From positions 1-64,000 of the forward strand of contig NZ_QBKP01000020.1 of the NCBI RefSeq assembly GCF_003054195.1: a stretch of DNA of 64,000 bases, in the 5' to 3' direction. The DNA is from Gemmobacter caeni (lineage in GTDB: Bacteria; Pseudomonadota; Alphaproteobacteria; Rhodobacterales; Rhodobacteraceae). Within the stretch, counting starts at the first letter, position 1, and every line of letters begins with the position of its first letter. The notes under the pieces were generated by a model that had not been told where the DNA came from, did not search any database, and worked only from the letters and a program-made list of their open reading frames with translations. The translations under genes were made by a program, and so were the position numbers. Shown here piece after piece: positions 43,197 through 52,546 of this stretch.

Positions 43197-44069
43197 TCAG
43201 CCTTTTTTCAACACCAGAGTCGACCATTCCCCGATGTCCTCACGCTGCTCCAGGGTGAATCCGGCCGCCAGATAAGCCGCCGTCACCGCCTCCGCCTGTA
43301 CCACCAGAAGACCAGACAGAATCGCGATTCCTCCCCTGGCCGCATGGGCCGCCATATCCGGCGCCAGTTCGATCAGCGGACCTTTAAGGATATTGGCAAA
43401 GATCAGATCGAAAGGCGCGGCCTCCGCGAGCCGCGGCTGGGCAAACCCTGCCGCTTCAAGACATTCTACCCGGCCCTCCAGCCCGTTGATCGCCACGTTC
43501 GCCTCAGCCACATCCACCGCCACCCGGTCGATGTCGGAGGCCAGAATCAGAGCCTCGGGCAAAACAGACGCCGCGGCCAGCGCCAGGACAGCCGTGCCGC
43601 AGCCGATGTCGGCAACCTTTGCAGGCCGGAACCCGGCGTCGAACAACCGGTCGAAAGCCCGCAGACAACCAAGCGTTGTGCCGTGATGGCCGGTGCCGAA
43701 AGCTACTGTCGCCTCGATCTGCAGCGCGATCCGATCCGCAGGCACCTTGTCGGCATCATGGCTGCCATAAACAAAGAAGCGCCCCGCCTCAACCGGCGCC
43801 AGCTCGCGCCGCACATGAGCGACCCAGTCGATTTCCGGCAACTCCGACAGCGCAAAGGGCCGTGCCTCGAAAGCCAGCGCCAGAACTTCCAGCATCACCT
43901 CGTTGGGCTTCTCGGTGAAATAGGCCCCGACTTCCCAAAGCCCCGAGTCATCCTCGATCTCAAAGACACCGATGCCGACCGGCGCCGGGTCAAGCTTCTC
44001 GACCGCCTCGGCCAGGGCCTCGGCAGCATCTTCTCCCATCAACGTCGTGAGGGCGGAATAGGTCGGCAT
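43197..44069 (-). CDS. prmA: Ribosomal protein L11 methyltransferase PrmA
   Basis: 290 residues from ATG 44069 (MPTYSALTTLMGEDAAEAL). An N-terminal substrate-recognition domain is followed by a class I SAM domain: TGHHGTTLGCLRAF, VADIGCGTAVLALAAASVLP and the catalytic FANILKGPLIELAPDM. It trimethylates lysines and the N-terminus of L11. It ends 94 bases before the small membrane-protein gene on the same strand. Confidence 0.93.
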   Translation of the reverse strand: MPTYSALTTLMGEDAAEALAEAVEKLDPAPVGIGVFEIEDDSGLWEVGAYFTEKPNEVMLEVLALAFEARPFALSELPEIDWVAHVRRELAPVEAGRFFVYGSHDADKVPADRIALQIEATVAFGTGHHGTTLGCLRAFDRLFDAGFRPAKVADIGCGTAVLALAAASVLPEALILASDIDRVAVDVAEANVAINGLEGRVECLEAAGFAQPRLAEAAPFDLIFANILKGPLIELAPDMAAHAARGGIAILSGLLVVQAEAVTAAYLAAGFTLEQREDIGEWSTLVLKKG

Positions 44070-44155
44070 CGCGCGGCTCCTCTCAAGGCAGGCTCGCGCC
44101 GCGATAGACCCCGGCGGCTCAAGGGTCAAGCGGCGCTGGCACCGGGCCCGACCTG

Positions 44156-44230
44156 CCGGGGGCCAGCCCCCGGACCCCCGGAGTATTTCAGGCAAGAAGC
44201 AGGACCATATTGCTCTTTGTCCAAATACTC
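44156..44230. repeat. Extragenic repeat with paired GAGTATTT arms
   Basis: A perfect hairpin CCGGGGGC / GCCCCCGG (44156-44173) is followed by CCCCCGGAGTATTTCAGG and AAGAAGC, then by an inverted AAATACTC at 44223-44230. The first arm matches the element at 26781-26819 (CCGGA, GTATTT, AAGAAGCA). It occupies the 284-base gap between msrA and prmA. The rest of the gap holds a small stem CTGCC/GGCAG near 44275 and no gene. Confidence 0.65.
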
Positions 44231-44353
44231 ATTGCCGCTTTCCGGCCTGAACCCCGATCCGGCAGGGGCGCGGCTGCCACAGGCGGCAGGCCGGGCGGCG
44301 GCGCGGGCGCGGTCTCGACACAAGCAAACCCTCGGGGCACCGCCAAACTGCGG

Positions 44354-45013
44354 TCAGGCCCGGATGCCAAGGCCAATGGGGCAACTCACGCCCGTGCCGC
44401 CGAGTCCGCAATAGCCATCCGGGTTCTTCGCCAGATATTGCTGGTGGTAATCCTCGGCGAAGTAGAAGGTTGGCGCGGGCAGGATTTCGGTGGTGATCCG
44501 GCCGCGGCCGGCCGCGGTCAGCGCCTGTTGATAGGCTGCCATCGACGCCCGTGCTGCCTCGGCCTGCGCTTCGGTATAAGGATAGATCCCCGAGCGGTAG
44601 GTGGACCCGATGTCATTGCCCTGCCGCATCCCCTGCGTCGGGTCGTGGTTTTCCCAGAAAACCTTCAGCAGATCATCGTACGACACCTTGGCCGGATCGA
44701 AGATCACCCGCACCACCTCGTTATGGCCGGTCAGCTGGGTGCAAGTTTCCTTGTAGGTCGGATTTGGTGTGTAGCCGCCCGCATAGCCCACCATGGTCAG
44801 CCAGACGCCCGGCACCTGCCAGAACTTGCGCTCCACGCCCCAGAAGCACCCCATGCCGAACATCGCTTCGGCAAAGCCTTCGGGCACATCGGCATTCAGC
44901 GGCAGACCGCTGAGGAAATGCGTCTCAGCAGTCGGGATCGGCTCTGCCCGGCCCGGCAGGGCATCGGCAGGGCTTACCATCTTCATCTTGTCGGCCTTGA
45001 ACATGTTCAGCAT
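44354..45013 (-). CDS. msrA: Peptide methionine (S)-S-oxide reductase MsrA
   Basis: 219 residues from ATG 45013, supported by AGGAGG five bases upstream. The active site is [14 protein letters not shown] with Cys56. [51 protein letters not shown] and the C-terminal [11 protein letters not shown] with resolving cysteines are typical. It repairs oxidised methionine in the cytosol. Single gene. Confidence 0.95.
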   Translation of the reverse strand: MLNMFKADKMKMVSPADALPGRAEPIPTAETHFLSGLPLNADVPEGFAEAMFGMGCFWGVERKFWQVPGVWLTMVGYAGGYTPNPTYKETCTQLTGHNEVVRVIFDPAKVSYDDLLKVFWENHDPTQGMRQGNDIGSTYRSGIYPYTEAQAEAARASMAAYQQALTAAGRGRITTEILPAPTFYFAEDYHQQYLAKNPDGYCGLGGTGVSCPIGLGIRA

Positions 45014-45089
45014 CGGCGCCTCCTGTCTGAAGGTCAGAATATAGGTAAGCAAAGGCCTGACGCCAGCACCGTCGCGCGAGAGTGATGGC

Positions 45090-46331
45090 TCAGGCCGCCG
45101 CCTGCGCCCAGTCCGCGCCGCCCCCAAGCCGCGTTTCATTCCCCGGCGAGGGATGGCGCGGCACCAGCAGCGAGAGGATGAACGAGGTCGCGGCCATGCC
45201 GGCGGCCAGACCGAATACCGCGCCCGGCGAGGTCACCCACAGATAGCCCAGAAGCGCCGGCAGGAAGACCGCCGCGATGTGGTTGATGGTAAAGGCCACA
45301 GCCGCCGTCGGCGCCATATCCGCCGGATCGCCGATCTTCTGGAAATAGGTCTTCTGCGCGAAGGACATGGCGAAGAACAGGTGATCCACGACGTAAAGCA
45401 CAGCGGCCAGCCAAAGCCCCCAGTCGAACCAGTAGAGCCCGCCGTACAGGATGAACACGCAGAACAGGCCTGCATATTCCACCAGCATGGATTTCTGTTC
45501 GCCGAAGCGGGCGATGAAGCGCCCGATCAGTGGCGCCAGCGCCATATTGGCGATGAAGTTGATCAGCATGAGCGCGGTGATTTTCTCGACCCCGAAGCCG
45601 AATTTCTCGACCATCATGAAGGCCGCGAACACCACGAAAATCTGCCGCCGCGCGCCCGCCATGAATTGCAGCGCGTAATAAAGCCAGTAGCGGCGGCGCA
45701 GCACGATTGATTTGCGCTGCGGATGCGGCGCCTCAAAACGCGGATAGGCGATCAGGCAGAACACTGCAATCAGCGCGCACAGCCCGCCCGAGGCGAGGTA
45801 GACGCTGTTATAGGACAGGCCCAAGGCTTTCCACGTCAGCATGATGGCCGCATAGGCGACCAGCGAGGCGGCAGAGCCGGTCGCCACGATCCAGCCCAGC
45901 ACCTTGGGTGCGCGGGCCTTGTCGATCCATTGCAGTTGCAGCGACTGGTTGACCGTCTCGAAATAGTGGAAGCCCACCGACGACAGGAAGGTGATCATCA
46001 TGATACCACCGAGGGTGGGGAACCATGCAGTGACGGCGGTCGATACGCCGAGCAGCATCAGCATCCAGCCCGCGACCGACTGTTCCCGGAACAGCAGCAG
46101 AATGGCCAGCACGGCCACGGCCAGCAGGCCGGGAATTTCGCGCACCGTATGCAGCCAGCCGATCTCGACGCCGGTGAAGCCTGCGCGTTCGATGACAAAG
46201 TTATTCAGCAGCGCCGACCAGGTGGAAAAGGCCAGCGGCATGGCGACGGCCATCAGGAACAGCAGAGAAACAGGTTGCCGCCACAGCGGCAGGTGGCCGG
46301 CTTCGGCGAGGGGCAGGATGCGCATTTTCAT
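45090..46331 (-). CDS. MFS transporter
   Basis: 413 residues from ATG 46331 with AAAGGA upstream. Twelve membrane helices can be counted. The central loop ([19 protein letters not shown]) divides two six-helix halves. [17 protein letters not shown] fits the MFS inter-helix motif. The substrate is not identifiable. A lac-operator-like dyad lies 42-62 bases upstream, the only hint of regulation. Confidence 0.85.
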   Translation of the reverse strand: MKMRILPLAEAGHLPLWRQPVSLLFLMAVAMPLAFSTWSALLNNFVIERAGFTGVEIGWLHTVREIPGLLAVAVLAILLLFREQSVAGWMLMLLGVSTAVTAWFPTLGGIMMITFLSSVGFHYFETVNQSLQLQWIDKARAPKVLGWIVATGSAASLVAYAAIMLTWKALGLSYNSVYLASGGLCALIAVFCLIAYPRFEAPHPQRKSIVLRRRYWLYYALQFMAGARRQIFVVFAAFMMVEKFGFGVEKITALMLINFIANMALAPLIGRFIARFGEQKSMLVEYAGLFCVFILYGGLYWFDWGLWLAAVLYVVDHLFFAMSFAQKTYFQKIGDPADMAPTAAVAFTINHIAAVFLPALLGYLWVTSPGAVFGLAAGMAATSFILSLLVPRHPSPGNETRLGGGADWAQAAA

Positions 46332-46372
46332 GGCATCCTTTCTACGCCTGTGCCGGGCACCGCGCGAGTGCG

Positions 46373-46393
46373 GAATTGTGGCCCGCACAATTC
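46373..46393. promoter_or_regulatory. Lac-operator-like dyad before the MFS gene
   Basis: GAATTGTG-GCCCG-CACAATTC, perfect 8-base arms, extended by outer GC pairs. The arms equal the AATTGTG half-site of a LacI operator. It lies between the priA stop (46421) and the MFS start (46331), so it may be an operator or a priA terminator hairpin. Confidence 0.5.
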
Positions 46394-46420
46394 TGCGCCG
46401 CAGCCCGGAAAGCCTGCGGA

Positions 46421-48622
46421 TCAGTAAAAGCTTTGCGGGTCTATATCGACCGCGATGCGCAGGTTGTTCGGCGGCTTAAGCTGCGCCAGCCATTCCGCAA
46501 CGGCAGCCTGAATCGGCGCATGTTTGTCGGCCTTGATCAGCAGCCGGACGCGGTGGCGGCCGCGGACGCGGGCGATGGGGGCCGGGGCGGGGCCGAACAG
46601 CTGCGCCCCGATCCGTCGCAGCGGGCCGTCGCGGCGGGCAAGTTCCGCCCCGAAATCAAAGACCTGCGCCACTTCCGGCCCTGAAAGGATGATCCCGGCC
46701 ATCCGTCCCCAGGGCGGAACACCCGAGGCGCGGCGCTCGGCGCTTTCGGCCCGCCAGAACGCCTCTTCATCGCCGCCCAGGATTGACCGGATCACCGGAT
46801 GTTCAGGCTGATGGGTCTGAAGGAGCGCCAGCCCCTGCCGGTCGCCTGACCGCCCTGCCCGCCCGGCGACCTGCCGCATCAGCTGGAACGTCCGCTCCGC
46901 CGCGCGCAGGTCCGATCCCTGCAAGCCCAGATCGGCGTCAATGACCCCGACCAGCGTCAGCAGCGGGAAGTTGTGGCCCTTGGCCACGATCTGCGTGCCG
47001 ATGACGATTTCGGCCTCGCCCCTTGCGATTTCCTCGATCCGCTGTTTCAGCGCGCGCGCCGAACCGAACAGGTCTGACGACAGGATCGCAAGCTTCGCCT
47101 CGGGGAAGCGTTCGGCGACCTCCTCGGCCAGCCGTTCCACCCCCGGCCCTACCGGCGCCATCCGACCCTCTACCCCGCAGGAGGGGCAGGCTTCGGGCAC
47201 AGGCTTGGTCGCGCCGCATTGGTGGCAGACAAGCCGCTTGAGGAAGCGATGCTCCACCATCCGCGCGTCGCAATGATCACAACCCACCTGATGCCCGCAG
47301 GCGCGGCAGATGGTAACCGGCGCATAGCCACGCCGGTTGAGGAACAGAAGCGACTGTTCCCCCGCCGCGCGCCGCACCTCCACCGCCCGCGCCAGCGGGT
47401 CGGAAATCCAGCGGTTCGAGGCCAGCCGCTCGCCCCGCATGTCGATCGCCCGCATCTCGGGCAGTTCGGCCGTGCCGTATCGCGCGCCAAGATCAAGCCG
47501 CGTATACTTGCCCTGTTCGGCATTCACCCAGCTTTCAAGGCTGGGCGTGGCCGAGGCCAGAACCACCTGCGCCCCACAGATCGAGGCCCGCAGCACCGCC
47601 ATGTCGCGCGCATTGTAAAGCACGCCATCCTCTTGCTTATACGAGGTGTCGTGCTCCTCATCGACCACGATCAGACCAAGCTGCTGGAACGGCAGGAACA
47701 GGGCGGAACGTGCGCCGACCACCATCTGCGCCCGACCTTCGGATACCATCTTCCACACACGGCGGCGTTCGGTCTGGGTCACGCCGGAGTGCCATTCGGC
47801 GGGTCGCGCGCCAAACCGCGCCTCGACCCGCGTCAGAAATTCCGCCGTCAGCGCGATTTCCGGCAGAAGAACCAGCGCCTGCCGCCCTTGCCGCAGACAT
47901 TCGGCCACGGCCTCAAGATAGACCTCGGTCTTGCCCGATCCGGTGACGCCCTTCAGCAGCGTCGTGCCATAGCCGCCCTGCGCCAGTGCCGCGACCAGCG
48001 CATCGGCGGCGGCGACCTGATCCCCTTGAAGCGTCACACCATCGGCGGGGTTCAGGTCGAGAAAGGGCAGATCGCGCGGCGCCTCGTCCTCGGACACCAC
48101 ACCCGCCTTCACCAGCCCCTTGACGACCGACGAGGAACAGGCCGCCGCCTCGCACAATTCGCCCAGAGTCACCGACGCGCCGCCGAAATCACGCAAGGCC
48201 TCGATCACCCGCAGCCGCGCGTCGGTCAGCTTGTTGGGCGCGGGGCCGGACAGACGATAGACCCGGCGCAGGCCCGGCGGCTCGCCCAGCCCCGGTGCGC
48301 GGGTGGCAAGGCGCAGCATCGCAGGCAACGGGGTCAGCGTGTAATCGGCGGCACGGCTCAGGAAGTTGCGCAGCTCCGCCCGCATCGGCCGCGCATCCAG
48401 CACGCGGGAAACGGCGCGCAGCTTCGCCGCGTCGAAATCGCCGGTCCCCGGTCCCCAGACCACACCCAGCATCCGGCGCGGGCCCAGCGGCACCTCGACG
48501 AAATCGCCGGTGCCACAGCCGCCTTCGGGGGCGCGATAGTCCAGAACGCCGGTCAGGGCCCGGCCCAAAGGCTCGGTCAGCGCCACGCCGACCCGTTCCC
48601 CTGCCGCAAAGACCCGATCCAC
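46421..48622 (-). CDS. priA: Primosomal protein N' (PriA helicase)
   Basis: 733 residues from GTG 48622 with GAGAGG upstream; an ATG 25 codons earlier lies in unlikely Arg-rich sequence. PriA restarts stalled replication forks. N-terminal DNA-binding domain (GVALTEPLGRALTGVLDYRAP), Walker A TLLKGVTGSGKTEVYLEAV, DEEHDTSYKQ, and the eight-Cys zinc region (CRACGHQVGCDHC, CHQCG, CPSCG) are followed by helicase motifs IGTQIVAKGHNFP and RQVAGRAGRSGD. The lack of an ATG fits a weakly translated gene. Confidence 0.94.
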   Translation of the reverse strand: MDRVFAAGERVGVALTEPLGRALTGVLDYRAPEGGCGTGDFVEVPLGPRRMLGVVWGPGTGDFDAAKLRAVSRVLDARPMRAELRNFLSRAADYTLTPLPAMLRLATRAPGLGEPPGLRRVYRLSGPAPNKLTDARLRVIEALRDFGGASVTLGELCEAAACSSSVVKGLVKAGVVSEDEAPRDLPFLDLNPADGVTLQGDQVAAADALVAALAQGGYGTTLLKGVTGSGKTEVYLEAVAECLRQGRQALVLLPEIALTAEFLTRVEARFGARPAEWHSGVTQTERRRVWKMVSEGRAQMVVGARSALFLPFQQLGLIVVDEEHDTSYKQEDGVLYNARDMAVLRASICGAQVVLASATPSLESWVNAEQGKYTRLDLGARYGTAELPEMRAIDMRGERLASNRWISDPLARAVEVRRAAGEQSLLFLNRRGYAPVTICRACGHQVGCDHCDARMVEHRFLKRLVCHQCGATKPVPEACPSCGVEGRMAPVGPGVERLAEEVAERFPEAKLAILSSDLFGSARALKQRIEEIARGEAEIVIGTQIVAKGHNFPLLTLVGVIDADLGLQGSDLRAAERTFQLMRQVAGRAGRSGDRQGLALLQTHQPEHPVIRSILGGDEEAFWRAESAERRASGVPPWGRMAGIILSGPEVAQVFDFGAELARRDGPLRRIGAQLFGPAPAPIARVRGRHRVRLLIKADKHAPIQAAVAEWLAQLKPPNNLRIAVDIDPQSFY

Positions 48623-48702
48623 CTGTCGCCTCTCTTTCCCCGTCCGTCCCTTTGGGCTAATACGGCGGCGAGAGCGCCCGCAACCCCGAGAGGACATCCC
48701 GG

Positions 48703-49356
48703 ATGAAATTCTTCGTAGATTCCGCCGACGTGGCCGCCATTGCCGAGTTGAACGACCTTGGCATGGTCGATGGCGTGACCACCAACCCCTCGATCATCCT
48801 GAAGTCCGGCCGCGACATCATGGAAGTGACGAAGGAAATCTGCTCCATCGTTTCCGGCCCGGTTTCGGCCGAAGTCGTGTCGCTGACCGCTGACGAGATG
48901 ATCGCCGAAGGCCGCAAGCTGGCCGAGATCGCGCCCAATATCACCGTCAAGGTGCCGCTGACCTGGGACGGGCTGAAAGCCTGCAAGGTGCTGTCGGGCG
49001 AAGGCAAGATGGTGAACGTGACCCTGTGCTTCAGCGTCAATCAGGCGCTGATCGCCGCCAAGGCGGGTGCCACCTTCATCAGCCCTTTCATCGGCCGTCT
49101 GGACGATATCAACCTCGATGGGCTGGAGCTGATTTCGGACATCCGTGACGTCTACGACAATTACGGGTTCGAGACCCAGATCCTCGCCGCCTCGATCCGC
49201 ACCGCCAATCATGTCGCACAATGCGCGCTGATCGGCGCCGATGTGATGACCGCGCCGCCCGCGGTCATCAAGGGGCTGGCCAGCCATGTGCTGACCGACA
49301 AGGGGCTGGACCAGTTCGTGAAAGACTGGGCCAAGACCGGACAGAAGATCCTCTGA
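48703..49356 (+). CDS. fsa: Fructose-6-phosphate aldolase / transaldolase-like (TalB-FSA family)
   Basis: 217 residues, the short transaldolase form. The Schiff-base lysine is Lys83 in [53 protein letters not shown] and [22 protein letters not shown] are family patterns. It is either a true transaldolase of the pentose-phosphate path or fructose-6-phosphate aldolase; sequence alone does not decide. Single unit with a strong terminator. Confidence 0.88.
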   Translation: MKFFVDSADVAAIAELNDLGMVDGVTTNPSIILKSGRDIMEVTKEICSIVSGPVSAEVVSLTADEMIAEGRKLAEIAPNITVKVPLTWDGLKACKVLSGEGKMVNVTLCFSVNQALIAAKAGATFISPFIGRLDDINLDGLELISDIRDVYDNYGFETQILAASIRTANHVAQCALIGADVMTAPPAVIKGLASHVLTDKGLDQFVKDWAKTGQKIL

Positions 49357-49379
49357 TCCGCACCGTCTGAGCCGAAAAG

Positions 49380-49411
49380 GATGCCGCCGTCCCGGCCCGG
49401 ACGGCGGCATC
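49380..49411 (+). terminator. Rho-independent terminator
   Basis: Thirteen-base stem GATGCCGCCGTCC / GGACGGCGGCATC with a 6-base loop, followed by TTTGTTT. Confidence 0.9.
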
Positions 49412-49508
49412 TTTGTTTCCCGGCTTTCCCTTTCGCCACATTTTCGCGCGACAAGGCCCCCGCGCATTTGCTAAAGTCGCGCAAAACCAACAAACGGGCA
49501 GTTAAAGC

Positions 49509-50201
49509 ATGATCGAGCCGGACCTCCGCGACCGGATTCTGGAAAAGCCGGAAGTCATTCTGGAAGACCGCGACCTGATGCGCGCCCTGATCGCGGCGAC
49601 GGATCGGGCGATGGGGTCGAATGTGGTCGATCTGCGTGGCATCGCCATGGAACGGCTGGAAAACCGGCTGGAGCGGCTGGAAGATACCCACCGCACCGTT
49701 ATCGCCGCCGCCTATGAAAACCTTGCCGGCACCAATCAGGTGCATCGCGCCATCCTGCAAATGCTCGACCCGCTGTCTTTCGAGGATTTCCTCAAAAGCC
49801 TCGCGGGTGAGGTGGCGCAGACCCTTCGCGTCGACTGTATCCGCCTCGTGCTGGAATCGGTGCAGGAGGCCGACGATCCGGCTCTGCGCCGTCTGGGCGA
49901 CGTGCTGTTCGTGGCTGAACCCGGCTTCGTGGCGGAATATGTCTCGGGTGGTCGCAATGTCAGCCTGCGCCCGGTGACCCTGCGCCAGACCATTCCCAGT
50001 TCCAACATGATCTATGGCGAAACCGCGGGCTGGATCCGGTCCGAAGCGCTGATGAAGCTCGACTTCGGCAAGGGGCGCCTGCCCGGCCTTCTGGTCATGG
50101 GCTGCGAAGACCCGCACCATTTCAAACCCACCCACGGCACTGACCTGCTGGCCTTCTTCGCCGGGGTGTTCGAGCGGACGATGCGCCGCTGGCTGTCGTG
50201 A
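49509..50201 (+). CDS. DUF484 family protein
   Basis: 230 residues. A helical N-terminal part (LENRLERLEDTHRTVIAAAYENLAG, likely coiled coil) leads to a GAF-like domain (VDCIRLVLESVQEA ... GLLVMGCEDPHHFKPTHGTDLLAFFAGVFERTM). DUF484 genes commonly precede xerC and this one overlaps it by GTGA. The function is unknown; a regulatory or chromosome-segregation role is only suggested by context. Confidence 0.88.
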   Translation: MIEPDLRDRILEKPEVILEDRDLMRALIAATDRAMGSNVVDLRGIAMERLENRLERLEDTHRTVIAAAYENLAGTNQVHRAILQMLDPLSFEDFLKSLAGEVAQTLRVDCIRLVLESVQEADDPALRRLGDVLFVAEPGFVAEYVSGGRNVSLRPVTLRQTIPSSNMIYGETAGWIRSEALMKLDFGKGRLPGLLVMGCEDPHHFKPTHGTDLLAFFAGVFERTMRRWLS

Positions 50202-51139
50202 CGACACTGGCCATCTCTCCGGCCGCACGCGCGGCGCTGGAGGACTGGCTGACCCATCTGCGCGCGCTGGACGGGCGGGCAGACAAGACCGTGACGGCCT
50301 ATGCGGCGGATGTGCGCGGCTGGTTGTCCTTTCTGGCCCATCATCGCGGCGGAACCGAAGGGCTGACGTCGCTGGTCACGGTGCCGGTGGGTGATTTGCG
50401 CGCCTGGATGGCGCATGAACGCGGGCGCGGGGTTTCGGCCCGGTCACTGGCGCGCAGCCTGTCAGCCGTGAAAGGATTCACCGCCTGGCTGGCCGACCGG
50501 CAGGGCGCGGATGCGACCGCCATCCTGCAAGCCCGCGCGCCGCGTTTCCAGAAGAAGCTTCCCCGCCCGCTGTCGGTCGACGGCGCCGCCGAGGTGCTGG
50601 ACAGCGTGGGCGACGACGCACGCGAGCCCTGGGTTGCCGCACGCGATACGGCGGTGGTGACGCTGCTTTACGGCTGCGGCCTGCGGATTTCCGAGGCGCT
50701 GGGGCTGACAGGCGCCGACCATCCGCTGCCCGAGGTGCTGCGCATCACTGGTAAGGGCAACAAGCAGCGGCTGGTGCCGGTGCTGCCTGCTGCGCGCGCG
50801 GCCGTGGCGCGCTATGCGGACCTTTGCCCCTACGACCTGACCGCAGATCAGCCGCTGTTTCGCGGCACGCGCGGCGGCGCACTCAACCCGCGCCTGATTG
50901 CGGCGGCGATGGAACGCACGCGCAACCGCCTCGGCCTGCCCGCCAGCGCCACACCGCATGCGTTGCGTCACAGCTTTGCCACGCATCTGCTCGCCTCGGG
51001 CGGCGATCTGCGGGCTATTCAGGAATTGCTGGGCCATGCTTCGCTGTCCACGACACAGGCCTATACCGGCGTCGATGCCGCGCGGCTGATGGAGGTTTAC
51101 GCAACCGCCCATCCCCATGCGCGCCGGGCCCGAAGCTGA
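50198..51139 (+). CDS. xerC: Tyrosine recombinase XerC
   Basis: 313 residues from GTG 50198, overlapping the DUF484 stop. SAM-like N-terminal domain (about 1-105) and catalytic domain with the full set: Arg163 (CGLRISEAL), Lys186 (GKGNKQRL), His254 and Arg257 (PHALRHSFATHLL), His280 (LLGHASLSTTQAYT) and Tyr289. With XerD it resolves chromosome dimers at dif. Its place beside DUF484 and the lack of phage genes around it argue for XerC and not an integrase. Confidence 0.94.
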   Translation: MTTLAISPAARAALEDWLTHLRALDGRADKTVTAYAADVRGWLSFLAHHRGGTEGLTSLVTVPVGDLRAWMAHERGRGVSARSLARSLSAVKGFTAWLADRQGADATAILQARAPRFQKKLPRPLSVDGAAEVLDSVGDDAREPWVAARDTAVVTLLYGCGLRISEALGLTGADHPLPEVLRITGKGNKQRLVPVLPAARAAVARYADLCPYDLTADQPLFRGTRGGALNPRLIAAAMERTRNRLGLPASATPHALRHSFATHLLASGGDLRAIQELLGHASLSTTQAYTGVDAARLMEVYATAHPHARRARS

Positions 51140-51140
51140 T

Positions 51141-51401
51141 CTAGTCGTTGATATCGCGGGTCCAGCGCTTCACCTCGCCGCGTTGCTGCGGGAAGACCTT
51201 ACGCAGCAGGGCCCAGGCCACCACTGACACCAGCGCGAAAACTGCGATCTGGGCGGGCAGCCCCAGCGCCAGAAGCCCGGTCCAGAGGCCGAGGCCGATC
51301 GCCAGCGCGCCCAAAGCGAAGCCAAGGAACACATAGCCCGGTGCCAGCACCTCGACGATGCCCAGAACGAAGCCCCCGGCGACCCAGACCCACCAAGCCA
51401 T
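51141..51401 (-). CDS. NfeD-like membrane protein
   Basis: 86 residues. Two to three membrane helices (WWVWVAGGFVLGIVEVLAPGYVFLGFALGALAIGL, IAVFALVSVVAWALL) and no soluble OB domain, so the short NfeD type. It starts two bases past the stop of the SPFH gene; such pairs form membrane microdomain complexes, with NfeD-like proteins helping the stomatin-like partner. It is convergent with xerC (stops one base apart). Confidence 0.87.
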   Translation of the reverse strand: MAWWVWVAGGFVLGIVEVLAPGYVFLGFALGALAIGLGLWTGLLALGLPAQIAVFALVSVVAWALLRKVFPQQRGEVKRWTRDIND

Positions 51402-51403
51402 GA

Positions 51404-52285
51404 TCAGCCCCGCCCTTTCAGCATCTGGAACGCATTGCCGAACGCCTCCAGCGCCTGCGCGGGCAGCAGGATCGTCTGCTTGCCGCCGCCCTTGGCGACA
51501 TCCGACAGCGCCTCAACCTGTTTCAGCGCCACCTGGTATTGCGCCGCCTCCAGCCCGTTTTCCCGGATCGCCTGCGCGATGACCCCTGTCGAATAAGCCT
51601 CGGCATCGGCGAGGATGCGGCGGGCCTTGGCCTGCTGCTCCGCTGCATAAAGCTCCGCCTCGGCGTTCAGCTCCACCGCGCGCTTCTTGCCCTCCGCCTC
51701 GGTCACCTGCGCGCGGCGGGCACGTTCGGCGTTGAGCTGCTGAAGCATGGCGGCGCGGGTCGCCTCGTCCAGATTAACGTCGAGGATTTCGGCGCGCGTC
51801 ACCTCGATCCCCCAGTCATCCACCATCACCGCCACCTGCTCGCGCACCTTGGTGATAAGGTCGGCCCGGTTCGACTGCACCTGATCCAGTTCCAGCTTGC
51901 CGATTTCCGACCGCACGATCCCGGCGACCGTGGTGGCAATGGCGCCATCCACATCACGGATACGGTAGACGGTCTTTTCCGGCTCGGTGATGCGATAGAA
52001 CACGCTGGTTTCCACCTTCACCAGCACGTTGTCAGCGGTGATCGCGTCCTGGCTCGCATTCGGCAACTGCCGTTCAAGGATCGAAACCTTGTGCGCGATG
52101 CTGTCAAGGAAAGGCACGACAAAGTTCAGCCCCGGCCCCAGCACTGCGCGCAACCTGCCAAAGCGCTCGACCACATGCTTCTGGCTTTGCGGCACGATCC
52201 GCACGCCAAGGAAGATGCAGAGGATGACAAAGGAGGCAAGCGCAAGGAAGATGGCGTTGCCGCCGATGAGGGTTTCGAAATCCAT
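51404..52285 (-). CDS. SPFH/Band 7 (stomatin-like, QmcA) protein
   Basis: 293 residues. One N-terminal membrane helix (NAIFLALASFVILCIFLGVRIV), then the SPFH domain (VVERFGRLRAVLGPGLNFVVPF, TADNVLVKVETSVFYRI, IGKLELDQV), then a coiled coil rich in Ala, Glu and Arg (QQLNAERARRAQVTEAEGKKRAVELNAEAE region, about 175-235). The C-terminus has GGGKQTILLPAQALEAFGN. Stomatin-like proteins form inner-membrane scaffolds often tied to proteolysis (FtsH, HtpX). Confidence 0.92.
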   Translation of the reverse strand: MDFETLIGGNAIFLALASFVILCIFLGVRIVPQSQKHVVERFGRLRAVLGPGLNFVVPFLDSIAHKVSILERQLPNASQDAITADNVLVKVETSVFYRITEPEKTVYRIRDVDGAIATTVAGIVRSEIGKLELDQVQSNRADLITKVREQVAVMVDDWGIEVTRAEILDVNLDEATRAAMLQQLNAERARRAQVTEAEGKKRAVELNAEAELYAAEQQAKARRILADAEAYSTGVIAQAIRENGLEAAQYQVALKQVEALSDVAKGGGKQTILLPAQALEAFGNAFQMLKGRG

Positions 52286-52546
52286 GACAGGTAACTCCGG
52301 TATTCAATCCCCGCCAAGATGGACTTCACAAACCGCCTGATCAATAGGCAAGTGATTCCGTCGCACAGGCCGGCAATAGCCGGACAGATCGGCGGCATTT
52401 GACAAAGACCCGATGAATTGTTCGGTCACTTGCCATTCGGGCGCAAAAATTTCCCGGCAGCATTCCTTTCGCGCCCGCAGAACGCCAGAAAATCCCATGG
52501 CAAAAAGGTATCATTTGTTCATGGCTTTCAACCAGCGGAGCGGCCC
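52286..52546. other. Divergent spacer with dadA promoter region
   Basis: The 261-base gap contains a perfect 9-base inverted pair, GGCAAGTGA (52347-52355) and TCACTTGCC (52426-52434), 70 bases apart, and a TTGACA-like -35 (52399-52404) with no good -10. Loose arms GGGCGCAAA / TTTCGCGCCC occur near 52439-52475. It must drive both the SPFH gene and dadA; no firm operator is assigned. Confidence 0.45.

Noticed and set aside
50198-51139. Tyrosine recombinase as a phage integrase
   Set aside because: Coupling to DUF484, length and all motifs fit the chromosomal XerC; no attachment site or phage genes adjoin.
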